A stretch of 64,000 nt of DNA from Achromobacter sp. RTa (lineage in GTDB: Bacteria > Pseudomonadota > Gammaproteobacteria > Burkholderiales > Burkholderiaceae_B): assembly GCF_000757485.1 (NCBI RefSeq), contig NZ_JPYO01000023.1, forward strand, positions 35,144-99,143, written 5' to 3'. Below the pieces are notes generated by a model, which was not told the DNA's origin, made no database searches, and saw only the letters and a program-made list of their open reading frames with translations. Shown here piece after piece: positions 8,304-17,100 of this stretch. The position numbers and the translations under genes were made by a program. How positions within the stretch are numbered: position 1 is the stretch's first letter; the number at the start of each line of letters is the position of its first letter.

Positions 8304-8639
8304 TCAGGGGCGGGGCGGACGCTGCGGCTGGGCCGACGCGCCGAAGGTATTGCCCATGCGATTGGACGTCGCCGCGCGATTGACCTGGCCGATCTGGTTG
8401 CCGGGACGCGAGAAGATTTCTTCGGACGCCAGGGCGGGGTTGTCGCGCGGTGCGCTCGGCGCTGGCGCCATCTGGGCGTTGAGGCACTCGTACGACAGGG
8501 CGCGATGGCCGTTGACTTCGACATCGACGCAGGCGGAATCGGCAGGCTTTCGGGGCGAGGCGGCATGCTGCGCGGCGGCCGCCACGGGCAGGGCCAGGCC
8601 AAGCAGCAGTAACCATTTGGGCCTAAGGGCAACGGACAT
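8304..8639 (-). CDS. Small exported protein of unknown function with one Cys pair
   Basis: The 111-residue protein has a good ribosome site (GGAGCC before the ATG at 8639) and a clear signal peptide (KWLLLLGLALPVAAAAQ). The mature chain is short and low in predicted structure. It has two cysteines about 18 residues apart (DSACVDVEVNG and YECLNAQ) that could form a disulfide, and a Pro/Gln-rich tail. It converges with the TonB-CTD-like gene (19 bases apart) and is divergent from the VreA-like gene. I do not recognise the family. Local conservation with the Vre/Pdt block is only an inference from position. Confidence 0.65.
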   Translation of the reverse strand: MSVALRPKWLLLLGLALPVAAAAQHAASPRKPADSACVDVEVNGHRALSYECLNAQMAPAPSAPRDNPALASEEIFSRPGNQIGQVNRAATSNRMGNTFGASAQPQRPPRP

Positions 8640-8697
8640 GAGACGGCTCCTTCAGTGCTACCGAGCGCGAACACAGTGTAGTGTTACCTGCTGCGGC

Positions 8698-8716
8698 GTG
8701 CCGTGAAAGATTCATG
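8698..8716 (+). promoter_or_regulatory. Pho-box-like/shared upstream element ahead of the VreA-like gene
   Basis: TGAAAGATTCATG occurs here and again, identically over 13 bases, ahead of the giant exoprotein gene at 11029-11041. At the exoprotein gene it forms the second part of a Pho-box-like CTGTCAT-N4-GATTCAT. Here the first half-site (GTGCCGT) is poor, so PhoB binding is less convincing than at 11023. The element lies about 100 bases before the chosen start of the VreA-like gene. Confidence 0.35.
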
Positions 8717-8816
8717 TCATGCGCCGGCTGCAAGATGTTGCATCCTTTTACCGCGCCCCTGTTTTGTCGATGTCAGCGCTTGGGCAATCCCTCTTTTTCC
8801 TCTGCTCCCGCCATCC

Positions 8817-9449
8817 ATGCGCGTGGTCTGGTTGTTGACGATGACGGTCATGCTGTGGGCGGCTGGGGCGTCGGCATGGGCGCAAGCGTCGGCCGAGACG
8901 CACGTGTTCGATCTGCCGGCCCTGCCGTTGGAGCAAGCCTTGCGGCGTTATGGAGAAATCACGAGGCTGTCTATTTTCTTTGACACCGAGCAGGTGCGCG
9001 GCAAACGCAGTCCGTCCGTTCGGGGTCGTTATACCCGGACCGAGGCTTTGAGCCGTTTGTTGAAAGGCACGCAGATGCGCGCGCAGTCCGTTTCTTCGGA
9101 CGTGGTCACGGTCGTGCCTTTGGAGGCCGAGGCGCCCACGCCGGATCGAGGCAATGTGCTGGCGCTGTCCTACGACGGATACCTGCAGCAAAGCATCATG
9201 CATGTGCTGTGCGCGCAGCCTGGCTTGCAGGCCGACCGTCAACGCATCGCGTTGCGCTTCTCCATCAATAAGGATCGTCGCGTCGAAGACCTGCGCGTGC
9301 GTGTCCAGGCGCGGCCCGAGATGGAGCCTGTCGTGCGCCAGGCCCTGTCGCAGGCGCGCTTACGTCCGCCGCCGGCCGGCCTGGCGCAACCCATGGTCCT
9401 GCTGGTGTCGCCGCAGGCCGCCGCCCGATGGGGAGGCTGCCAGCGATGA
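8817..9449 (+). CDS. vreA: VreA-like signalling protein: STN domain plus TonB-like C-terminal domain
   Basis: The 210-residue exported protein has a signal peptide (MRVVWLLTMTVMLWAAGASAWAQA). A secretin/TonB short N-terminal (STN) domain follows at residues 29-101 (FDLPALPLEQALRRYGEITR, then VRGRYTRTEALSRLLKGT). A TonB-CTD-like segment ends it (RIALRFSINKDRRVEDLRV). It lacks any beta-barrel or plug. This is the unusual architecture of Pseudomonas aeruginosa VreA, the receptor-like component of PUMA3 cell-surface signalling. An ECF sigma gene overlaps it by four bases and a FecR-like gene follows, as in vreA-vreI-vreR. The frame is open back to 8703, but ATG 8817 starts the signal peptide. The symbol is by analogy. 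Confidence 0.8.
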   Translation: MRVVWLLTMTVMLWAAGASAWAQASAETHVFDLPALPLEQALRRYGEITRLSIFFDTEQVRGKRSPSVRGRYTRTEALSRLLKGTQMRAQSVSSDVVTVVPLEAEAPTPDRGNVLALSYDGYLQQSIMHVLCAQPGLQADRQRIALRFSINKDRRVEDLRVRVQARPEMEPVVRQALSQARLRPPPAGLAQPMVLLVSPQAAARWGGCQR

Positions 9450-9979
9450 GCAGGAAGGGAGTGGAGCGCCTGCAGCAGCTGATCACGCAGGGTTACGACG
9501 CTTTGCGCCGGCAAGTGGCCTACCGCCTCGGGAACTCGTCGGACATGGCTTCGGACGCGTTGCACGAAGCCTATGTGCGTCTGGCGTCGCAGGACAATCT
9601 CGACGAGGTGCGCCACCCGCACACCTATCTGGTCAATACCGCCGTCAATGTGGCGATCGACCGCATCCGCAGCGATGCCCGCCTGTTGGGCGACGATGAG
9701 ATCGAGGCCGTGTTCGAGCAGGCGCGCGGCGCGCAGCCGGGGCTGGATAGCGACCTGGCTGCGCGCCAGCGCCTGGACACGGCGATGCGGGCGCTGCAGG
9801 ACATGCCACCGCGCCAGAGCGCCTTGCTGATCGCACATCGCGTCCACGGCGAAGATACCGAAAGCCTGGCGCGCCGCTGGGGCATCTCGGCGCGCATGGT
9901 GCGCCGCGAGATCCAGACTGCCGCTCAAACCTGCATGGCCGCCATGGAGGCTCGCGATGTTCCGAAGAAAACCCGATGA
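9446..9979 (+). CDS. vreI: ECF (FecI/VreI-like) RNA polymerase sigma factor
   Basis: The 177-residue protein has sigma region 2 (YDALRRQVAYRLGNSSDMASDALHEAYVRL, then RHPHTYLVNTAVNVAIDRIR) and sigma region 4 (ALQDMPPRQSALLIAHRVHG, then ESLARRWGISARMVRREI). It fits the iron-starvation/FecI-type ECF group. GGGAGG precedes its ATG, which overlaps the stop of the VreA-like gene (ATGA), so the pair is coupled. By position it is the VreI equivalent and should direct polymerase to promoters of the exoprotein locus. A candidate promoter is GGCATTTCC-N17-CGTCTAG at 11046-11078. Activity would normally be held by the FecR-like protein encoded next. Confidence 0.88.
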   Translation: MSRKGVERLQQLITQGYDALRRQVAYRLGNSSDMASDALHEAYVRLASQDNLDEVRHPHTYLVNTAVNVAIDRIRSDARLLGDDEIEAVFEQARGAQPGLDSDLAARQRLDTAMRALQDMPPRQSALLIAHRVHGEDTESLARRWGISARMVRREIQTAAQTCMAAMEARDVPKKTR

Positions 9980-10038
9980 CCGGTTCCGGTTTTGCGCCGT
10001 CAATCGTCTGGTCTGTTGATAGCACTAATTTTTGAACA

Positions 10039-11009
10039 ATGAACAAGGCCTTCATGGCGACCGAACTCAACGCTCCAGACGATGACGTCCTGCGTCAGGC
10101 GCGCGCGTGGGTGGTATTGCTCAAGACCGGGCAGCCGACCACGCACGATCTGGAAGCCCTGAAGGCCTGGTGCGCGCAAAGCGCCGGGCACGCCCGCGCC
10201 TGGTCGCAGGCCGCGCATGAATGGCAGGCCGTCGAGACCGCTGCGCAGCGCGTTCCGCAGGCCCAGCCTGCGCGTAAGGTCCATGGTTTCGCGGGGGCGC
10301 GCGTCGGGCGCCGCGCCTTTCTGGGCGGCGCCGTGGCCGCTGGCGCGGCGTATCTGGCCGTGAGCCCGCCCTGGGGGCTGTGGCCATCCTGGTCGGAGTT
10401 CAGGGCCGACTACCGTACAGGCGCGGGGGAACAACGCTCGCTGGAGCTGCCGGGCCAGGTGCGCGTCACCCTGAATACTCGCACCAGCATCACCGTGAAC
10501 GACGCCGCCGCCAGGCCGCGTATCGACTTGATCAGCGGCGAGGCCGCCGTGTCCGCGCCCGCTTGCGACATCGTGGCGGGCGCGGCCAGCGTCAGGCTCG
10601 ACCACGCCGATATCGAAATGCGCCAGCTGGAAAACGGCCGCGGCGCGTGCGCTGCCAGCGCGGTGCGGCCGAGTTGCGGCATCCGGCCGGCAGGGTGGCG
10701 TTGGCGGCGCAACAGGAAGCCTTTTACGACGAAAGACGCGTCGGCCCCGCGACGCCGCTGGCCAAGGCAGCGTCGGCGTCCGCCTGGCGCGAGGGGGTGG
10801 TGGTGTTCGATGACCTGCCGCTGGATCAGGCGGTGCAGGAGATCAACCGCTATCGGCCGGGCAGGGTGGTGCTGGTCGACGACGCCTTGGCCGATCGACG
10901 GTTCTCGGCGCGCGTGCGGGTAAGCGACTTGGACCAGGCCCTGGAGCTGCTGCGGACGGCGCATCACATCCGTTTGCGCCGCGTGGGTGAGTTGGTGCTG
11001 ATCGGCTGA
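10039..11009 (+). pseudogene. vreR: FecR/VreR-like anti-sigma gene with an internal frameshift
   Basis: The first frame (from 10039, or ATG 10054) encodes the cytoplasmic anti-sigma part (RQARAWVVLLKTGQPTTHDLEALKAWC), a membrane segment near RRAFLGGAVAAGAAYLAV, and the start of the periplasmic FecR domain up to IEMRQLENGR. Homology then jumps one frame over: RVRCQRGAAELRHPAGRVA and DLPLDQAVQEINRYRPGRVVL continue to a TGA at 11007-11009. The shift falls at about 10635-10655 in a GC-repeat stretch (GGCCGCGGCGCG). As written, translation gives a 294-residue protein with a wrong last 85 residues, ending at 10923. It could be a true mutation, a phase change or a sequence error. In FecR-type proteins, loss of the periplasmic part can leave the sigma factor active. 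Confidence 0.75.
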
Positions 11010-11022
11010 GTGTCACAAAAGC

Positions 11023-11078
11023 CTGTCATGAAAGATTCATGGCTTGGCATTTCCGCGTTTCGCGCGTCGAACGTCTAG
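11023..11078 (+). promoter_or_regulatory. Pho-box-like site followed by FecI-type ECF promoter for the exoprotein gene
   Basis: CTGTCATGAAAGATTCAT (11023-11040) matches the Pho-box layout of two 7-bp half-sites separated by four bases. The first half is a perfect CTGTCAT and the second keeps TCAT. Six bases later GGCATTTCC (11046-11054) and CGTCTAG (11072-11078), 17 bases apart, resemble the -35 and -10 of FecI-family ECF promoters. A similar GGCATTCAG-N17-CGTCTTC lies ahead of the FecA-type receptor in this window. In P. aeruginosa the matching genes need PhoB and VreI; this layout would explain the same here. Not tested. Confidence 0.55.
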
Positions 11079-11136
11079 TGGAAAAGCGTCTGCCCCGATG
11101 CTGCCATTTTCACGCTAGATCCTGGAACCGTCGCAC

Positions 11137-14100
11137 ATGACTCACCCCGCTGTTTCCGCTCGCTATCGCTTGACCCCTCTGGCCGCGTCGCTGTCGGCCT
11201 TGGCCATGCTGAGCGCATTGTCGCTGGGCAGCGCATCCGTTGCGCACGCTTCCGGCGCGTGGTGGGTCGGCGCGGACGTCGCCAAGCAGACGCGTACCCT
11301 GCGCCAGAACTCGCCGGGCCTGAGCGCGCAGACGGCGGCCGAACAGCGCCGCCAGGCGACGCAGCAACTGCGCCGTTCGGTCGACAACCTCAATCGCGTG
11401 GCCGGCGAAGCGGGCGCCATCGCCCAGGCCCAGGCGCGCCAGACAGCCGCCTGGCAGAAGGAGCGAAATCGCCCGGCGCAGGCCGGCGACTCCCCCGACG
11501 GCCTGACGCAGGGCGGCTTGTGGGACAAGGACGCCAACGGTCAGGCGCTGCCCTGGATCGGGGTGTCCGACAAACGCGCCGTGGCCAGCAATGCCCAGGG
11601 CAAGACCACGGTGACCATCGAGCAGACCCAGGCCAAGGCGATCGTGGACTGGGACACTTTCAACATCGGCCGCAACACCGAGGTGGTGTTCGATCAGGCG
11701 ACTTACGCCAACGCGGCCGCCCGCAGCGGCGCGCGAACCGCGCAGTCGGAGTGGGCGGTGCTCAACCGCGTGGTCGGGGCCTCGGCCAAGCCCAGCCAGA
11801 TCCAGGGGTCGATCCGTGCCGATGGCTCGGTCATGGTGGTCAATCAGAACGGCGTGATCTTCACCGGCAGCAGCCAGGTCAACGCGCGCAACCTGGTGGC
11901 GGCGGCGGCCAGGATCAGCAACGACCAGTTCCTCAGCCGCGGCATCTACGGCGCCGACGCCAACACGGCCTCGTTCACCGAAGCCCTGGGCAATGTCTCG
12001 GTGCAGGCGGGCGCATTGATTCAGACCCATGAGCCCGCGAGCGTGACGCAGGGTGGTGGCTATGTGCTGCTGATGGGCCAGGAAGTGCGTAATGACGGCG
12101 ACATCCGCACCCGCAAGGGCCAGACGCAGTTGGCGGCGGGCGACAGCTTCGTGATCCGCAAAGGACTGGTCACCAACAGCACCGATGGCGGCACGACCTA
12201 TTCGACCACGCGCGGCAATGAAATCGCGCCCAAGGCCGATGCCAATCTCGATCTCGCGCGCGTCGACCCGGCGATTGAGCGTGGCCTGGTGCAGAACACC
12301 GGCCTCATCCAGGCCCGCGAAGGCGACATCACCCTTGCCGGCCACGACGTGCGCCAGAACGGCGTGGCGCTGACCACGACCTCGGTCAACGCGCGCGGCA
12401 CCATCCATTTGCTCAACAGCGCGGGCGACGCGCAAGGCCAGGTCACGCTCGGCAAGGATTCCATCACCGCCATCGTGCTCGAAGACGATGGCCAGTCCGC
12501 CTTCGATGGCCAGCGCAATGCCTTGATCGAGGCGTCCGCCACGCTGGACCAGCAGCGGCGGGACATCAGCGGCACCTTCGATAATCTGTCCAAACAGTCC
12601 GACCGCCGGGACCAGTCCCGCATCGAGATCGTCTCGGGCCAGAACGTGGATTTCACCGACGGCAGTCTGACGCTGGCTACCGGCGGCCAAGTGGCGGTGA
12701 GCGCCGAAGGCAGCGCCACGATCCACGCCGGCGCGGCCGTGGATGTCTCGGGCGCCGTGGGCGTGCAAGTTGCGATGGCCTCGAACAACGTCCAGATCAA
12801 CATCCAGGGCAACGAGCAGCGCGACGCCTCGGGCAATCGCGAGTCCGGCAATCTGAACAACACCAATGTGTGGGTGGACCGCCGCTACCTGGTGCTGGTG
12901 CCGGCCGGTACGGGCGGCTATGAAACCGACCGATGGTATACCCAAGGCGGCCTGCTGGAAGTGGGCGGGTACCTGGGCACCACCGGCCATACCATCGGCG
13001 AGTGGATGGCGCAGGGCGGCACGGTCAACTTTGCCGGCGGCGGGGTGACGACGCGAGCGGGCTCGAGCATCAACCTCTCGGGCGGTTCGCTGGACGTGCA
13101 AAGCGGCTATCTCAACCAGAGTTGGCTGCGCGGCGGCGACGGCCGTCTCTATACCGTGGATCGCGCGCCGGGCGATCTGCTCTTTCCCGAGGACGCCTCG
13201 TACACGGGCTATGAACGCAAGAGCGTGCGCTGGGGGCGCACGGACACCTTCCTCAATCCCTTGATCGCCAAGGCGCAGCGCTGGGAAGAAGGCTACACGG
13301 TGGGCCGCGACGCGGGCCGCCTGATCATCGGCACGCGCCAGGCCACGCTGGACGGCGATGTGGAAGCCAAGGCTTTTCAGGGCGTGCGGCAGATCAACGC
13401 GCCGCAGTCGCGCCTGGACGGCTATCAGCAGAGCCAGACGGCCGCGCCGCGTCGCGCGGGCCTGATCCTGGGAACCTGGCAGCCGGTGTATGACGAGGCC
13501 TCGGGCAATCTGCGTTATACGCCGGGGGCGGTGGCTGACGAGATCGTGCTGGGCATGCCGCGGGATTCGGAGGACGCCGAGGCGGCATCGACGCAAACCG
13601 AACCTTCGCGCATCACCCTGAACGCAGACTGGCTCAATGGCCTGGAACTGGGCGAGTTGCGCGCCTACGCGAACGGCGCCGTGCAGGTCGACGGCGCGGT
13701 CAAGGTGGCGGCGGGAGGCGAGATCGCGCTGCATGCGACGCAAGTCGACGTCAATGCAGACCTGACCGCGCGCGGCGGCGCCATCACCTTGGGCGACATG
13801 GTCGAGCAATACCCCAACGTCAGTTCGGGTTGGCAGGACCTGCCGTTGGCGACGACGGCGCCGGCGGGTTATACGGCGCGTGTGTCGATCGGCGAAGGCG
13901 TGACCCTGGACGCGCGCGGCGTCTGGAGCAATCTGCAGCAAGGCGACGGCAATCTCAGCGGTCTGCCGTACATCGACGGCGGTCGCATCGTCGCGCGTAG
14001 CAGCGGCGACGTCACCGTCGGCAAGCGCGCGCTGTTGGATGTGTCCTCGGGCGCGGCGCTGCTGGGCGATGACAGTCTGCTGGGAGGCAAGGGCGGCGAC

Positions 14101-17100
14101 ATCACGCTGGCCGCCGATGCTTACGCGGCGGCCACCGCCGCCAAGGGAGGGTTGACGCTGCAAGGCGAATTGCGCGGTTACGGCGTCGAAGGCGGTGGCA
14201 CGCTGACCCTGCAAAATGGCAGCGCCGTCGTGATCGGCGGACTGGTGGCTGGCGCCGACGGCGCCTTGCAGGCAGGCCAGAGCGCGCCGGTGGACCTGGT
14301 CACGAGCGAAGACTTCACCATTGCCGAAGGCGCGGTGTTGCCCCTGGACTACCACTCCATCCGCACGCACGCCAATCCTGGCGAGGCGGTGGGCGGCGCG
14401 CCAAGAGTGATCGCGAGCGATTCGTCGACCTGGCTGACGGTGGGAGCCGATTGGACCCTGCCCAAGGCCAGCAGTGAAAACGCCTTCTACAGCGTCAACC
14501 TGTCGAACGGCCAGTCCCTGAGGGTCGAGGGCTATACCGCCAGCTGGTACGTGCCGCCGACGTTGCCAGCGGGAACGGTCATCACGGGAATCGTCAACCC
14601 GGCGAACTTCCCGACCAACTATGTCGTGGACGCCGCGATACATGCCAATGGCATACCGCTTGCGCCCACTCCCGTCGTGATCCCGGCGGGGAATTTGGCG
14701 CCCACGGATGTCACCTTCTCGGCCGGAACCTTGATCCGCGCGGGCGCAAGCCTGCCGCGCGCGGTAGCGGTTGAGCCCCTGCTGCTGCTGGATGCCGGCC
14801 TTTTCCAGCAGGGGTTCTCGCATTACGCGGTGACGGGCGGCGATGGCTTGGCCGTGGCCAAAGGCGCCGATCTGCGCGTGACCATGCCGGTCTTGCAGGC
14901 CGACTTTTCCATCGCGCGCGGCGTGGCCACCGGCGCCGATCCGCAGACGGCGCTGACGATGTGGCTGCCGCCTTTGTTCACCGAAAGCCCGGCGCGAGGC
15001 GCGCTGACGCAGCGAGGCGGCGCAAGCCTGACCCTGACCGCCGGCAACGCGCGCAGCACGTTGGAGAATGCCGATGCGCCGCCGCTCGTCATCGCCGAGG
15101 GCGCGCGCATCGAGGTCGATCCGGGCAAAAGCATCATGTTGCGGAACAACGGCCAGATAACCATCGACGGTACGCTGCGCGCGGCGGGCGGACGCATCGG
15201 CGTCTACGGCCTGGGCGCCGGCGCGCAGGACGTCACGCGTCTCAAGGGGCATGACGGCTCGGTGTGGATCGGGCGCGAGGCGGTGCTGGATGTCGCGGGT
15301 CTGGCTCAAAGCGCGCTGGATAGCCAGGGCCGTCGTTACGGCACAGTGCTCGATGGCGGGCGTATCGAGATCGGCGGCGCGTACCAGGCGTACGCCACCG
15401 AGGCCGATGCCATCGACAATTTCATCGTCATCCGCGAGGGCGCGCGCCTGGATGCCTCGGGCGCAGCGACGATGCTAGATATGAACGGCAAGGGGGCGAT
15501 GCTGGTGGCCTCCGGCGGCGGGGCGATCCATCTGGCCAGCTTCAATGGCTTGTACCTGGACGGGGAAATGACGGCCGTCTCGGGCGGCGCGGGCGCGGCC
15601 GGCGGCACGCTGTCGCTGGCGCTGGAGTCGCCCAATTACCGCATCGCGGGCAGACCGGCAGATCGCATGCTGGCGCCGCGCGAACTTCAATTGCTGCGGG
15701 AACAGACGCCAACGGGCCTGGCGGCCGATCTGAGGCCGGGCCAATCCGATGCCGGGCTGGTCTATGGCCATGGCCGCATAGGCGCCGACCGCATCAAGGA
15801 AGGCGGTTTCGACAATCTGTCCTTGCTGGTCAACGGTGTCCTGTCGCTGGAAGGCGGCGTCGATCTGACGCTCGGCCAGGGACTGAACCTGGTCGGCACG
15901 GCCTTCGCGTTGGCCGACGGCGCGCCCGCCGGCAGCCGCGTCACGCTGGCCGCGCCCTATGTGCGCCTGGCGGGCGCCTCGCGTCTGGGCAAGGACCAGC
16001 ACGTCATGCCGACCCTGAACGCACCCACCTCGACCCAAGGCGGCATGGTCGAGCTGGGCGACGCCACGCAGTTGCGCGTGGAAGCCGGCGTGCTGGATGT
16101 CATCAACAGGGTTGCGTTCGGCGCCTATGGCTATTCGATGCAGGGCGACAAGGCGCTGGTGTCGCGCCAGGGATTCGAACAGGTGGAACTGCGCAGCAGG
16201 AACGATCTGCGGTTCCTGAAGCATACGGTCGGCGACCGTACGTCTCTGACGACCGAAGGCGATCTGCTGCTGGCGGCCAGCCAGATCTATCCGGCCACCG
16301 GCGCCCTGGGCGAGGTGATCGCCGGGCGTAGCGGTGCGTTCAACCAATGGGGCTCTTATGAAACCCGCTACGACGCCGCGCGCAGCCTGCGTATCGAACG
16401 TAGCGGAGACGGCGCCGCGCCGCCCACGCCGTACTCGGCCTTCGGCACGTTGCGCCTGTATTCGGCCAACATCGATCAGGGCGGCGTGCTGCGCGCGCCG
16501 CTGGGTATCCTGGAACTGGGCATCGCCGCGAGCGGCGAACAACCGCCGGGCACGATCACCCTGCGTCCGGGCAGCACCACCTCGGTGAGCGCGGCGGGCC
16601 TACTCATGCCTTATGGCGGCACCGTCGATGGCCTGACCTATAACTACGCGGGCTCGGATGCCGTCTATGCCGGCCTGGGCGGCGCCCTGGGCAATGTGAG
16701 CCTGACAGGCGACAGCATCGAGGTCCAGTCCGGCGCGCGGATCGATCTGTCCGGCGGCGGCGAGCTGACCGGCGCGGGCTTCTTGACGGGGCGCGGCGGT
16801 TCGACCGACGCGCGCCTGAATCCGTTGATGCAGGTGAAGTGGGATGGCAGCGGCTTTGCGCTGCCGTCGCTGTCCAGCAACCCGGTCTACGCCATCGTGC
16901 CTGGCGCGCAGCCCGCCGCCGCACCCATCGCGGCGGAGAAGGGCGCGGGCGATCCGATGATCGGTCGGCAGATCACCGTCGGCGACGGCGTACCGGGCCT
17001 GGCGGCCGGAACCTATACCTTGTTGCCGTCCACTTATGCATTGCTGCCGGGCGCTTTCCGCGTCGAGTTGAATGGCCGGGCCGTCGGCAACGCCGCGTTC

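Noticed and set aside
10620..10680. Programmed ribosomal frameshift in the FecR-like gene
   Set aside because: No slippery heptamer followed by a clear pseudoknot is seen at the junction; mutation, phase change or sequence error is simpler.
11110..15309. 1399-residue open frame antisense to the exoprotein gene
   Set aside because: It has no recognisable domain, is rich in Arg/Ala/Gly/His as expected from the reverse of GC-rich Gly/Asp coding DNA, and lies wholly opposite a gene with clear family signatures.
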